64,000 nt of DNA from assembly GCA_024233875.1 (NCBI GenBank), contig JACKPB010000004.1, forward strand, positions 124,001-188,000, written 5' to 3'. The notes below the pieces were generated by a model, which had not been told where the DNA came from, ran no database searches, and saw only the letters and a list, made by a program, of their open reading frames with translations. The number at the start of each line of letters is the position of its first letter. Within the stretch, counting starts at the first letter, position 1. Shown in pieces: positions 36,527 to 50,651 of this stretch. The position numbers were made by a program, and so were the translations under genes. The DNA comes from Leptospiraceae bacterium. Its GTDB lineage: Bacteria; Spirochaetota; Leptospiria; Leptospirales; Leptospiraceae.

Positions 36527-37219
36527 ATGCATCGAGGTAAAAAGTATAAAGCAGTCTATTCCAAAGTGGATAGAACAAAACTATATTCTCTGGAAGAAGC
36601 GATTAGCTTAGCTAAAGAAACTTCTTTCACGAAATTCGATGGTACTCTGGAAGTGGCTACTCAAGTAAATTACAAGAGTCTGCAAAATGTCAGAGGAACC
36701 ATCTCTTTACCACATGGTACCGGAAAAAAAGTTCGAGTTCTTGTCTTCTGCAAAGGAGACAAGCAAACAGAAGCTAAAAATGCCGGAGCCGAGTATGTGG
36801 GAGATGCAGATCTGATAGAAAAGGTAGCTGGTGGATGGACTGATTTTGACGCCTGTGTTGCTACACCCGACATGATGAAGGATGTAGGTAAGCTCGGACC
36901 CGTCTTAGGTAGAAAAGGTTTGATGCCTAAGCCTAAAGCGGGAACAGTTACAACAGATGTAGTCAAAGCAGTTACAGAGCTAAAAAGTGGGCGAATCGAA
37001 TATCGACCCGATAAAGGTGGAGTGATTCATCTAGGTGTCGGGAAAACCTCTTTTGACAATCAAAAGTTGGTTGAAAATGTTCGGACTGTTATCGCTTCTC
37101 TTATGAAAGATAAGCCTTCAGATGCGAAAGGAGAATTCCTTAAGAATCTGGCAGTATCTGCAACAATGGGTATCGGCGTAAAAGTCGATGTAAAAGAGCT
37201 GGTAAACTCTATCAATTAA
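36527..37219 (+). CDS. rplA: 50S ribosomal protein L1
   Basis: A 230-residue L1 protein of the mobile L1 stalk. Recognisable parts are GTGKKVRVLVFCKGD, the LGPVLGRKGLMPKPKAGTV signature and the closing NLAVSATMGIGVKVD. In other bacteria L1 also represses its own operon by binding the mRNA leader; no copy of the rRNA-like site was identified here. Confidence 0.98.
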   Translation: MHRGKKYKAVYSKVDRTKLYSLEEAISLAKETSFTKFDGTLEVATQVNYKSLQNVRGTISLPHGTGKKVRVLVFCKGDKQTEAKNAGAEYVGDADLIEKVAGGWTDFDACVATPDMMKDVGKLGPVLGRKGLMPKPKAGTVTTDVVKAVTELKSGRIEYRPDKGGVIHLGVGKTSFDNQKLVENVRTVIASLMKDKPSDAKGEFLKNLAVSATMGIGVKVDVKELVNSIN

Positions 37220-37238
37220 TTGGGGAAAGTAATAAGAA

Positions 37239-37772
37239 ATGGCACAACCAGAAAAAATTGAAGCAGTTGCAGATCTAAAAGTCAAGTTGGAGGAGAAACC
37301 AAACTTTATTTTGGTTTCTTATTCCGGATTGAATGTAAAGCTGATGGAAGAACTCCGAATGAAACTCAGAGATTCTGATTCCCGATTGAAGGTAATCAAG
37401 AACAACTTATTTTTGAGAGCGCTCAAGGAATCCAAACTTCATTCAGAAAAAGATATTAAATTTGGTTCGGGATATTTCGGACCAATGGCAGTAATTTTTT
37501 CCGATGAAAATCTTCCATCAATTGCAAAGATTTGCAAGGATTTTAAGAAAGATAACCCGGTTTTTGATTTCAAAGCAGGTTATTTTTCAGGAGATGTACT
37601 TGATTCAAATGGTGTAGAAAGCATTGCGGGATTACCTTCTAGAGAAGAGTTGCTTGCGATTATTGCCAGAGGTATCAACACTCCGGCAACGAAGATTGCT
37701 ACAGGAATCAACCAGGTCATGGCAAGTCTTGCACGTGCAATTCAGGCTACGGCAGAAAAAAATGGGAAATAA
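37239..37772 (+). CDS. rplJ: 50S ribosomal protein L10
   Basis: A 177-residue L10, the base of the stalk that carries L12 dimers. The N-terminal RNA-binding domain includes VSYSGLNVKLMEELR and the family core VIKNNLFLRAL. A helical C-terminal tail for L12 docking ends the protein. The gap to rplA is only 19 bases, too short for the classical L10 leader. The gap to rplL is 47 bases. Confidence 0.97.
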   Translation: MAQPEKIEAVADLKVKLEEKPNFILVSYSGLNVKLMEELRMKLRDSDSRLKVIKNNLFLRALKESKLHSEKDIKFGSGYFGPMAVIFSDENLPSIAKICKDFKKDNPVFDFKAGYFSGDVLDSNGVESIAGLPSREELLAIIARGINTPATKIATGINQVMASLARAIQATAEKNGK

Positions 37773-37819
37773 TCCCGAACAATAAATTGAATATTTTTCA
37801 GAAAGATTAAGGAGAATGT

Positions 37820-38194
37820 ATGTCAACCACTGAAAGCTTATTAGAGCAGATCGGTAATTTAACACTAGTTCAAGCTTCCGAGCTTGTGAAAGCAATGGAA
37901 GAAAAATTTGGTATCTCTGCAGCAGCTCCCGTAGCAGTAGCTGTTGGAGGTGGCGGTGCAGCAGCAGCTGCAGTTGAAGAGCCAGCCGAAGTAAACGTAA
38001 TTTTGAAATCTCACGGTGAGAAGAAAATCGATGTGATCAAAGTCGTTCGAGAGATAACTGGATTGGGCTTGAAAGAAGCTAAGGATCTGGTCGAAGCCGG
38101 AGGAAAACCTGTAAAAGAAGGTATTTCTAAAGACGAAGCAAATGAGCTGAAAGCAAAACTGGAAGCTGCCGGTGCGCAAGTAGAAATCAAATAA
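37820..38194 (+). CDS. rplL: 50S ribosomal protein L7/L12
   Basis: A 124-residue L7/L12. The N-terminal dimerisation domain is followed by an Ala/Val/Gly-rich hinge (AAPVAVAVGGGGAAAAAVEE) and a conserved C-terminal domain containing KIDVIKVVREITGLGLKEAK, which recruits translation factors. AAGGAGAATGT gives a strong ribosome binding site, fitting the high copy number of this protein. Confidence 0.98.
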   Translation: MSTTESLLEQIGNLTLVQASELVKAMEEKFGISAAAPVAVAVGGGGAAAAAVEEPAEVNVILKSHGEKKIDVIKVVREITGLGLKEAKDLVEAGGKPVKEGISKDEANELKAKLEAAGAQVEIK

Positions 38195-38199
38195 TCTAC

Positions 38200-38594
38200 T
38201 TGAGTTTCGGTAAAAATAAAAAAAACTATACACCTGAGGCTGAATCTGACATAATGATACTTGCAAAGTCTTTAACGGATTTTAAAACCGGTTTGACTTT
38301 TCAAGGAATTATGTCTGGATATCAGCCTTATGCTATTTCGTTTGTTGGTAATCACTTTTCTGGAATGACAGTCTCTTGTTTGTTGTCAATTGACTCATTC
38401 AACCGGAAAAGAAATCTATCAAAGGTACCAGTATAATCCAAGAAATATGCAAATTGTCAACTCTATCCAATCATTTTTGGCAGATCTGTCAGAAGAGAAG
38501 TTCTTATTTTTAGTTCCGTACTTCCATGCAAGAAAGAACCGTCCCTTGCTGATTCAATATTTCCTCAGTCACAATACCCAGGAGTATTTTTCCC

Positions 38595-38602
<8 letters not shown>
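38200..38602 (+). other. rplL-rpoB spacer with two overlapping open frames, possibly one frameshifted small gene
   Basis: The 400-nt spacer holds one open frame from a TTG at 38200 to a TAA at 38436. A second open frame, one base offset, runs from after a TGA near 38367 to a TAA at 38602, which overlaps the rpoB start by eight bases. Joining them near 38370-38430 would give a protein of about 130 residues; the second part looks helical and protein-like (FLADLSEEKFLFLVPYFHAR). A TATAAT at 38432 could instead be a weak internal promoter for rpoB. No clear attenuator hairpin was found. Confidence 0.3.
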
Positions 38603-42274
<3,672 letters not shown>

Positions 42275-42275
<1 letters not shown>

Positions 42276-45200
42276 TGAAAAACTATACAAGCTTTGAGTC
42301 CATAACCATAAAGATTGCTTCACCCGAAAGGATTAAAGAATGGTCCTACGGTGAGGTGAAAAAGCCCGAGACAATCAATTACCGAACTCTAAAACCGGAG
42401 CGGGATGGATTGTTTTGTGAAAAAATCTTCGGTACAACCAAAGACTGGGAATGTTACTGCGGAAAATTCAAATCCATACGTTACAAGGGTGTGATCTGCG
42501 ATAAGTGTGGTGTAGAAGTGACTCACTCCAAAGTCAGAAGAGAGCGAATGGGGCATATCGAACTCGCAGCTCCTGTTTCACATATCTGGTACTACAGATC
42601 TGTTCCTTCCAGAATGGGTCTCCTTCTGGATATGACCATGAACGCCCTCAAAACTATTCTTTATTTTGAAAAGTATGTCATCATAGATCCTGCTGACTCC
42701 GGTCGGGTAAAGGGTGAATTGTTGGATGAGGATGAATATCATTCTTATCTCGATGAATACGGTGACAAATTCGTTGCCGGAATCGGAGCGGATGCTATCA
42801 AAGAACTTCTTTCCAGAATCGATGTAGAAGGAGATGCCCGCGCGATCCGTCAGAGAATCCAGGAAAAGAAGACAACAGACAAAAGACTCATCAAGCGATT
42901 AGAAGTTCTGGAAGCCTTCCGGGACTCCGGAAATCGCCCCGAGTGGATGGTTCTGGATGTAGTACCTGTGATTCCACCTGAGCTACGACCTATGGTCCAG
43001 CTGGATGGGGGTCGATTTGCCACTTCTGATTTGAATGATCTCTATAGACGGGTAATCAATAGAAACAATCGATTGAAGAGATTGCTTGCCCTCAAAGCTC
43101 CCGAAATTATAGTTCGAAACGAAAAGAGAATGCTTCAGGAAGCTGTAGATGCTCTTTTTGATAACTCCAGAAGAAAAAGAACAGTAAAAGGGAAGGGAAA
43201 CCGTCCACTCAAATCAATTTCTGATATGCTCAAAGGAAAGCAGGGTCGTTTCCGTCAAAACTTACTCGGTAAACGGGTAGACTACTCCGGTCGATCCGTG
43301 ATCGTTGTGGGTCCGGATCTCAAATTCCATCAAATGGGTTTGCCCAAAAAGATGGCATTGGAACTCTTCAAACCATTCATCATGAAGCGTCTGGTTGATT
43401 TGGAACTTGCTCCCAATATTAAGTCTGCAAAGAAAAAAGTGGAAGCAGAGGACAAGGATGTTTTCGAAGCATTGGAGACAGTTGTTCGGGAGCATCCGGT
43501 TCTACTGAATCGGGCACCCACACTCCATAGATTGGGGATCCAGGCTTTCCTTCCTGTTTTAGTAGATGGAAAAGCTATTAAATTGCATCCTCTTGTCTGC
43601 CATGCTTTCAATGCTGACTTTGACGGTGATCAGATGGCGATTCACGTTCCTCTTTCACCCAAAGCACAACTAGAAACATGGATGCTCATGCTTTCACCTC
43701 ACAATATTTTGAATCCTGCAAATGGTCATCCTATTTGTGGTCCCACTCAGGATATCGTTTTGGGAATTTATTATCTGACAAGTGAGATCAAAGGTGGTCA
43801 GGGTGAAGGAAAACTTTTCTCCGGATTAGATGAGATCATGTATGCTATAGACAGTGGTTTTCTGGACTTGAGAGCTAAGATCAGCGTTCTCTATCAGGGA
43901 AAAATCATTGAAACAACTCCGGGTCGTATGATCTTCAATACAGCATTTCCTAAGGACTATCAATATGTAAATAGAGCTCTCGGAGACAAAGAAGCAAATA
44001 AGATCATCTCTGAAATCTATGATAGTCATGGACCCGGTGCTACCGTTGTTATGTTGGATGATATCAAACGATTGGGATATCGTTATGCAACAAGATTTGC
44101 ACCTACAATTTCTATTCACGATATCAAAGTCTCACCTATCAAAGCCGCACTCGTCTCCGATGCAAACAAGGAAGTTGAAAAAGCGGATAAGGAATATAGG
44201 GGTGGGATCATAACCAATGATGAAAGAAAGAAAAAAGTAATCGAGATTTGGACAAAGATCAATGAGAAGATTACTGAAAGTATGTTCAAGGAATTGGAGA
44301 AAGATCAGGATGGATTCAATCCGGTCTACGTGATGGCAAATTCTGGAGCCAGAGGTTCTAAGACTCAGATTCGTCAGCTCGGAAGTATGAGGGGTCTAAT
44401 GGCCAAACCATCCGGGGAAATTATTGAACTTGCGATTCGCTCTAACTTCCGAGAAGGTTTGGATATTCTTGAATTCTTCATCTCTACTCACGGTGCGAGA
44501 AAAGGTCTATCGGATACAGCTTTGAAAACAGCAGATGCCGGATACCTGACAAGAAGATTGGTGGATATTTCTCAGGATGTTATTATCAATGAAATCGACT
44601 GCGGAACAGATACATACATCACCCTCGGTGTTGTGAAAGAAGGGGAAAATGTGATCGTATCTCTCGCAGATAGAGTATTCGGAAGATACACTGCTGAAGA
44701 TATCGTTGATCCCGTTACGGATCAAGTTGTTCACCCTCGTAATACTTTGATTACAAGACCCGTGGGCCAAAAGCTCGAAAATCTGGGATATACCAATCTA
44801 AAAGTAAGATCTCCACTAACCTGTGAATCCAAACATGGAATCTGTACAATGTGCTATGGGATGGATATGGCAAGGTTAGTTCCGGCAGAAATCGGTGAAG
44901 CAGTGGGAACCATTGCAGCTCAGTCTATCGGACAGCCCGGTACTCAGTTGACAATGAGAACCTTTCACATCGGTGGTGCGGCATCGGCTAAAATTAAAGA
45001 GAAAGACCACAAAGTGGGTTTCACAGCCTATGTAAAACTCATCAATGGAAGGATGATCCAAAACTCAGCCGGTCAGAAAGTTTTCTCCAGACGTGGATCT
45101 ATCGTATTGCAACACATGATCCAGGAAGTCTCTCTGGTCGATCTATCCCCCATCAATCGGGTTCAGGACGGACAGAAAGTGGATAAAGGTGAAGTGATAG

Positions 45201-46645
45201 CATCCACAAATAAAGGGGAAATGATTCATGCTCTGAGTGCAGGAACAGTAGAAATGCACGATACATTCTTTCGAATCTTAGGGAATGATATAGTTCTCCC
45301 TGTTAAGATTGGAACTGTCTTACTGGTTCAAAAGGATCAGACCATTCCTGCCAATACACCATTGGCTGAGTTTGATCCGTACAACGACCTTGTGATTTCG
45401 GATCTTAATGGAACGATCACCTGGGTTGACATGGAAGTTGGAAAAAACATTCGAAGGAATGTGGATCCAAAAACTAATAATATGATCTTTAAGGTGATCG
45501 AGCAAAAGCGTGAGAAATTGAATCCGAGATTGCTTGTCACATCTCCCGAAGGTCAGACAGAGGAATACTCTGTTCCTGTAGATGCCCTGATCAGTTTTCA
45601 GGATGGGGAAACAGTTAAGATTGGTGATCCAATCCTAAAGATTCCTTCTATCGCTGAAAAGACACGGGACATTACCGGGGGGTTGCCACGGGTTGATGAA
45701 TTGTTTGAAGCCAGACGACCTAAAGATGCTGCCAATTTAGCTGAAATAACCGGTAGGATAGAAGACAGGGGTGAGATCGTAAAAGAAAAGAGAATCCTAT
45801 ACATCATCCCCGATAGTCCTGATCAGGAAAAAGTTAAAATGGCAATACCTGTAGGTAAGGTGATCCGTGTTCAGGATGGGGATTATGTAAAACAGGGAGA
45901 CCAGCTTGATGATGGAAACTTTGATCCCCATGACATTCTTCGTATCAAAGGCGTAGATGCACTCCATGCTTACCTTGTCAAAGAAGTTCAGGAAGTCTAT
46001 CGACTTCAGGGGGTTCATATCAATGACAAGCACATTGAAGTCGTTGTGCGTCAGATGTTGAGAAAAGTTTTAATCTCTGATAGTGGTGATACATCATTCG
46101 TATCACAACAACAGGTAGATAAGTTTGCTTTCAAAGATGAAAATAAAAAAGTTGAGGCTGAGGGTGGAAGTCCGGCTCAATCTCAACCCATACTTCTCGG
46201 ATTGACAAAAGCTTCTTTAAACACCGAGTCTTTCTTCTCCGCAGCATCCTTCCAGGAGACTACAAAAGTTCTTACGGATGCGGCTATAAAGGGAAAGACG
46301 GATAAACTCATTGGACTCAAGGAAAATGTGATCATAGGTCATATGATTCCGGCAGGAACAGGTATGAGAAAGTATCTAAAAGTAGATGTTTACAAAGATG
46401 TCTATGGAGATCTCGAAAGAGGTGCGGATATGGATTCGGAAGATGCTGATGAATCCAATCCTTCTGTGGAAAATATGGAAAATACAAATCTTTCTGCCGT
46501 CCAGGTTCTGGATCGAAGTGAGATAGAGCGGGATGATCTTGATGATGAAGATGATCTCGGAGAAGAGATTCCGGCTGATTTAGCAGATGAAGATGAGGAT
46601 GAAGTAGAAGCTTCGGACGAATTAGAGGAAGAGGAAGATTTATGA
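42275..46645 (+). CDS. rpoC: RNA polymerase beta-prime subunit
   Basis: A 1456-residue beta-prime subunit. The N-terminal zinc ribbon (YCGKFKSIRYKG, then CDKCGVEV), the catalytic loop NADFDGDQMAIHVPL with its three Mg2+-binding Asp, the bridge/trigger region around GARKGLSDTALKTADAGYL, and the second zinc site (CESKHGICTMCYG) are all intact. The last 72 residues, from about 1385, are about half Asp and Glu and look disordered; this acidic tail is absent from most family members. Start and rpoB stop overlap by one base. Confidence 0.98.
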
Positions 46646-46763
46646 TTTTGGTTGTCAGTTTTTCAAAATACTTTACAATTATGAAAGGTTTTAAAAACTG
46701 GCATAGATTCCGGTTTGCGCCGGTAGTATTAGAATTTAGAACTATACTCCGAAAGGTACAGTA

Positions 46764-47138
46764 ATGCCAACAATTAACCAGTTAATCCGTCAGGGGAGAG
46801 ACAAACAAAAGAAAAAAACTAAGTCACCAGCTCTGAAAGCATGTCCTCAGAGAAGAGGGGTTTGTACCCGTGTGATGACATTTACTCCCAAGAAGCCTAA
46901 CTCAGCTTTGAGAAAAGTTGCAAGGGTTAGACTCACTACAGGAATCGAGGTAACTGCCTACATTCCCGGTGAAGGACACAATTTACAGGAACACAACGTC
47001 GTCTTGATTCGTGGTGGGAGAGTAAAAGATCTCCCCGGTGTGAGATATCACATCATTCGAGGAACCCTCGATACTCTGGGAGTGGATAAGAGAAGAAAAG
47101 GTAGATCCAAATACGGCGCAAAAAGACCGAAGGCTTAA
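46764..47138 (+). CDS. rpsL: 30S ribosomal protein S12
   Basis: A 124-residue S12 at the decoding centre. The streptomycin-related loops read TPKKPNSALRKVARVRL and GGRVKDLPGVRYH, both with the wild-type lysines, so no resistance substitution is seen. GAAAGG precedes the ATG. There is a 118-nt gap after rpoC, with no obvious terminator, so it may be read from the rpoBC transcript or its own promoter. Confidence 0.98.
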   Translation: MPTINQLIRQGRDKQKKKTKSPALKACPQRRGVCTRVMTFTPKKPNSALRKVARVRLTTGIEVTAYIPGEGHNLQEHNVVLIRGGRVKDLPGVRYHIIRGTLDTLGVDKRRKGRSKYGAKRPKA

Positions 47139-47151
47139 TAAGGAATAAGAA

Positions 47152-47625
47152 ATGTCTAGAAGAAGAGGAAAATTAGAACCCAGACAAATGACTCCCGATT
47201 CAAAATTCAATGATCCGGTAGTTACAAAGTTTATCAATTGTTTGATGTATGATGGAAAGAAAAGTGTAGCGGAAAGAATATTTTACGATGCACTGGGTAC
47301 TATCGAGTCAAAACTCAGTACAGATCCCTATCAGGTCTTTACTGAAGCGCTGAGCAATGTTAAACCTGAAGTTGAAGTCAAATCCAGAAGAGTCGGTGGG
47401 GTAACGTATCAGGTTCCTATCGAAGTAAGACCTGAAAGAAGATTGGCATTGGGTATCAAATGGATCATTCGTTATGCGAGAGCAAGAAATGAAAAATCTA
47501 TGAGCATGAAATTAGCTTCTGAGATTCTGGACGCTCACAAAGGGACAGGATCCTCTATCAAGAAAAAAGAAGACATCAGAAAAATGGCAGAAGCCAACAA
47601 GGCTTTCAGTCACTATCGCTGGTAA
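47152..47625 (+). CDS. rpsG: 30S ribosomal protein S7
   Basis: A 157-residue S7 that organises the 3' domain of 16S rRNA. Family hallmarks are DPVVTKFINCLMYDGKKSVA, the beta-arm around VGGVTYQVPIEVRPERR and the closing MAEANKAFSHYRW. It is 13 bases after rpsL. fusA and tuf, which normally follow, are absent: a terminator and a convergent dinB gene come next. Confidence 0.98.
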   Translation: MSRRRGKLEPRQMTPDSKFNDPVVTKFINCLMYDGKKSVAERIFYDALGTIESKLSTDPYQVFTEALSNVKPEVEVKSRRVGGVTYQVPIEVRPERRLALGIKWIIRYARARNEKSMSMKLASEILDAHKGTGSSIKKKEDIRKMAEANKAFSHYRW

Positions 47626-47633
47626 TACACCAC

Positions 47634-47660
47634 GGCTTTCCTTCGGGAAAGCCAATTTCC
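47634..47660 (+). terminator. UUCG-loop terminator ending the ribosomal/rpo cluster
   Basis: GGCTTTCC (47634-47641) and GGAAAGCC (47646-47653) form a perfect 8-bp stem closed by a UUCG tetraloop, followed by AATTTCCTTCC rather than a pure T run. Because the stem is symmetrical it may also serve the convergent dinB gene. Confidence 0.75.
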
Positions 47661-47688
47661 TTCCTATTTTAAATAAACTAGTAACTTT

Positions 47689-48765
47689 CTAAGCATTTAG
47701 ACCGGAGCTGAAAAGATCCATCTGATTTTCATCCTGGTTTTCATTATTCAAATGACTCAATCCCACTCCCAACAATCGGACTTTCTTTTGAGTGTTTAAA
47801 GAATTCAAAATTTGAGTGGCTCTATCGAAAAAATCCGATGAATTCTGTACATAATAATTGAATAAGAAACTTTTGGTAACCTGAGAAAAGTCTTCGTACT
47901 TTACTTTTAGAACAAAGGATTTGCCTTTGAGATTGGATTTTTGCAACCTTCTTTCAAGATCATCACATAAAGATTTTAATTTTTGTTTTAAGATTGAGAG
48001 GTCTTCGATGTCTTTCTCGAAAGTGGTTTCTGTGCTAATAGATTTTTTCATTCTGGAAGATCTGACTTCTGAATGATCAATCCCTCTTACTATTCTAAAA
48101 TAATGCCCTCCCATTTTCCCGAAGAATCTGGTGAGTTCGGCTTCTGATTTTTCAAAAAGTTCTTTTCCGGAGTGGATTCCGAGAGATTTCATCTTCTCTT
48201 CTGTTTTTTTTCCTATACCAAAAAATTTTCCGATTGGTAGTTTGAGAAGGAATTCACGGGCTTCTTCGGGAAGAATTACAGTCAACCCATCCGGTTTGTT
48301 CATTCCGGAGGCTACTTTGGCTAAAAATTTTCCCCCGGCTACACCTGCAGAGGCTGTGAGTTGAGTTTTGTTTTTGATTTTCTCTTTTATTTCCCTGGCG
48401 ATTCGGATTGCAGAAGGAATAGAATACTTATTGAGAGTCACATCTAAATACGCTTCATCAAGTGAAAGCGGCTCTACCAGGTCAGTGTACTCATAGAAGA
48501 TTTCTCTTATTTCCCCTGAAATCTCTTTGTAAACAGAAAACCTATGAGGAACAAAAATCGCTTGGGGGCAGAGACGTTGAGCTACAGAACACGGCATAGC
48601 AGAATGAACTCCATACTGCCTGGCTATGTAATTTGCAGTGGACACCACTGCTCTGGAATTAGGAGGACCTCCAACTACTACAGGTTTTCCCCGGAGAGAA
48701 GGATTGTCTCTTTCTTCGACACTTGCGTAGAAGGCATCCATATCTATATGAATGATTTTTTTCAT
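47689..48765 (-). CDS. dinB: DNA polymerase IV
   Basis: A Y-family translesion polymerase of 358 residues. The N-terminus reads HIDMDAFYASVEERDNPSLR with a catalytic Asp, and the second acidic cluster is SLDEAYLDVT. A helix-hairpin-helix and little-finger domain follow. The C-terminus contains QMDLF, the canonical motif for binding the DNA polymerase III sliding clamp. The ATG overlaps the nadE stop (ATGA), so expression is coupled to nadE and waaA; no LexA-type operator was identified. Confidence 0.95.
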   Translation of the reverse strand: MKKIIHIDMDAFYASVEERDNPSLRGKPVVVGGPPNSRAVVSTANYIARQYGVHSAMPCSVAQRLCPQAIFVPHRFSVYKEISGEIREIFYEYTDLVEPLSLDEAYLDVTLNKYSIPSAIRIAREIKEKIKNKTQLTASAGVAGGKFLAKVASGMNKPDGLTVILPEEAREFLLKLPIGKFFGIGKKTEEKMKSLGIHSGKELFEKSEAELTRFFGKMGGHYFRIVRGIDHSEVRSSRMKKSISTETTFEKDIEDLSILKQKLKSLCDDLERRLQKSNLKGKSFVLKVKYEDFSQVTKSFLFNYYVQNSSDFFDRATQILNSLNTQKKVRLLGVGLSHLNNENQDENQMDLFSSGLNA

Positions 48766-50651
48766 TTGGATAGAATTGGAAAACGAAAGTATGCCCTCGA
48801 ATCCAAACTATAATCATCCAGATGAAATCCGGGTGGGAGACGTTCACGTTTCCATTGATTTCGTTTGAAGAGCTGAATGAATTTTTGAATATTGTTTTTA
48901 AGTAGATCTTCTTCTCCCGGATACAGAGAGGAAAGAGAGTCAAATATTTCTTCATCAGATCTAGAATTATAAACATATTCAAATTCAATTTTCTGTAATA
49001 GATCGTAAGGCATCAAATCTTTCTCGTCTTCCTGAGCTTCTTCCGGAGGTTTCAATTCTGCTGTAGGTTTTTTTTCTAATAATTCAGTTAGTATTTTTAA
49101 TGGGGGTAGGTATGAAATGTTTCCTTCTGCTATATAGTGCAACCATTTCAAAATAAATGTTTTGCTGACTCCGGATATTGGACAGAGAGAACCGGATGAG
49201 TCTCCATCCATAGTTGTATAGCCAACTGATGCCTCACTTCGATTGCCCGTGGATAAAAGAAGATGATTCTTGAAATTAGCCAATAACCAAACTATAGGGG
49301 AACGGGCTCTCGCCTGAATATTTTGAAGGGCAAGATCATGATCTTTCCAGTTTAGATTTGTAGAAGTGAGTTTGGATATATTCTCTGTGATAAAATCGAT
49401 GACAGGGTCTATTTCAATTTCGAGATGAGATGGAAGTCTCAATTCTTCCGCTAAGGTTTTTGCAAACTTCCTTGTTTCTTCCGAACTGTTTCTGGTAGAC
49501 TGATAGATTGTTATCAAGATATCATTTTCATTGATATTTAATTTTTGAAATACATCGTTTCCCAGTTCTGATTTGGCTTTCTCTTTCATGATCATTGTGA
49601 GAATAGCACAGGCGGAACTGTCGGCTCCACCCGAAAGAGAAAGAGTGAATCCTTTTGAACCGGTTTTTCTTAGATAGTCAAATAAACCTAAAGAAACAGC
49701 ATCACTAAAGTCCTGCATAGTATTAGGTAAATCAGCTATTTTTTCCTTTTGTTTCAGAGGTTCGGATACTTCGAGAGGTGAAAAATCAAAATTTATTTTA
49801 CTAAGATTGGAGTCGGATACTTCGGTAAAGTCACGATAGAATCTGGATCTATGATTTTTTACCAAATCTAAATCCAAAACAGCAGAAGTTGTCTCATAGT
49901 CAGTGAAATGCAATCTCGGTCCTTCCTGAATGATTTCACCCAATGCAGTGATCAGGCAACCTCCTTCAAATATCACTCTCCCCGATTCATTTCCGTTGAG
50001 ATTGGAGTACACAAAAATATTTCCCTGTGACCTGGAGCTTTCCTGAAAAATTCTTCTTCTAGTTTCCTGCTTCCCAAAGGCAAAGTGGGATGCACCTGTG
50101 GAAAGTATGATTTCAGCTCCATAGAGAGATGCTTCTGCCGATTTTCTGTGAGCAACCCAGGAATCCTCACAAATTTCTATTGAAAAACTAAATCCATTTG
50201 CCTGAAAGAGAAAATTTCCCAGAGGCACTTCCTGTCCGAAAATAGATACAGTATCCGCTTCCGATTGAAACTCCCGAAACCATCTCTTTTCATAATGAAT
50301 TCCGGTGTTGGCAAGGTGGAGCTTTGGGACAAGGCCTAATATCTCTCCATTGAAAAGAACTGCAGATGTATTGTAAAGGGAGGAATTGTAATACAGTGGC
50401 AGACCTACAACAACTATTCTTCCTGTTGTAAAAGGTAAAATCTTTTCAAGTGAGTCAATAGATTTTCTTCTGAGCTCAGAACTGAAAAAAGCATCCTCGC
50501 ATCCATAGCCGGATATACAGAGTTCGGGAAATACACAAATCGATGTATCAGTACCTTCATTGGTTAGAACATTGATAATCGTCTCTGTATTCCTGAGAAA
50601 ATCCATCGGAGTAGTCTTCATGGATATCGAAGTAATTTTGATTTTTTTCAT
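48762..50651 (-). CDS. nadE: glutamine-dependent NAD+ synthetase
   Basis: A two-domain enzyme of 629 residues that makes NAD+ from nicotinate adenine dinucleotide. The N-terminal nitrilase-type amidase domain has the Glu43-Lys110-Cys161 triad (FPELCISGYG, LVPKLHLAN, EICEDSWV) and releases ammonia from glutamine. The C-terminal synthetase domain has the PP-loop LSLSGGADSSACA and NRSEASVGYTTMDGD. Stop/start overlaps of four bases link it to waaA upstream and dinB downstream. Confidence 0.94.
   Translation of the reverse strand: MKKIKITSISMKTTPMDFLRNTETIINVLTNEGTDTSICVFPELCISGYGCEDAFFSSELRRKSIDSLEKILPFTTGRIVVVGLPLYYNSSLYNTSAVLFNGEILGLVPKLHLANTGIHYEKRWFREFQSEADTVSIFGQEVPLGNFLFQANGFSFSIEICEDSWVAHRKSAEASLYGAEIILSTGASHFAFGKQETRRRIFQESSRSQGNIFVYSNLNGNESGRVIFEGGCLITALGEIIQEGPRLHFTDYETTSAVLDLDLVKNHRSRFYRDFTEVSDSNLSKINFDFSPLEVSEPLKQKEKIADLPNTMQDFSDAVSLGLFDYLRKTGSKGFTLSLSGGADSSACAILTMIMKEKAKSELGNDVFQKLNINENDILITIYQSTRNSSEETRKFAKTLAEELRLPSHLEIEIDPVIDFITENISKLTSTNLNWKDHDLALQNIQARARSPIVWLLANFKNHLLLSTGNRSEASVGYTTMDGDSSGSLCPISGVSKTFILKWLHYIAEGNISYLPPLKILTELLEKKPTAELKPPEEAQEDEKDLMPYDLLQKIEFEYVYNSRSDEEIFDSLSSLYPGEEDLLKNNIQKFIQLFKRNQWKRERLPPGFHLDDYSLDSRAYFRFPILSK

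Noticed and set aside
38432..38437. Strong internal promoter for rpoB based on a perfect TATAAT
   Set aside because: No acceptable -35 box lies 16-18 nt upstream, and the hexamer falls in a possible coding frame; mentioned only as a weak option.
46779..47111. Streptomycin-resistance substitution in rpsL
   Set aside because: Both lysines linked to resistance are wild type in TPKKPN and GGRVKDLPG.
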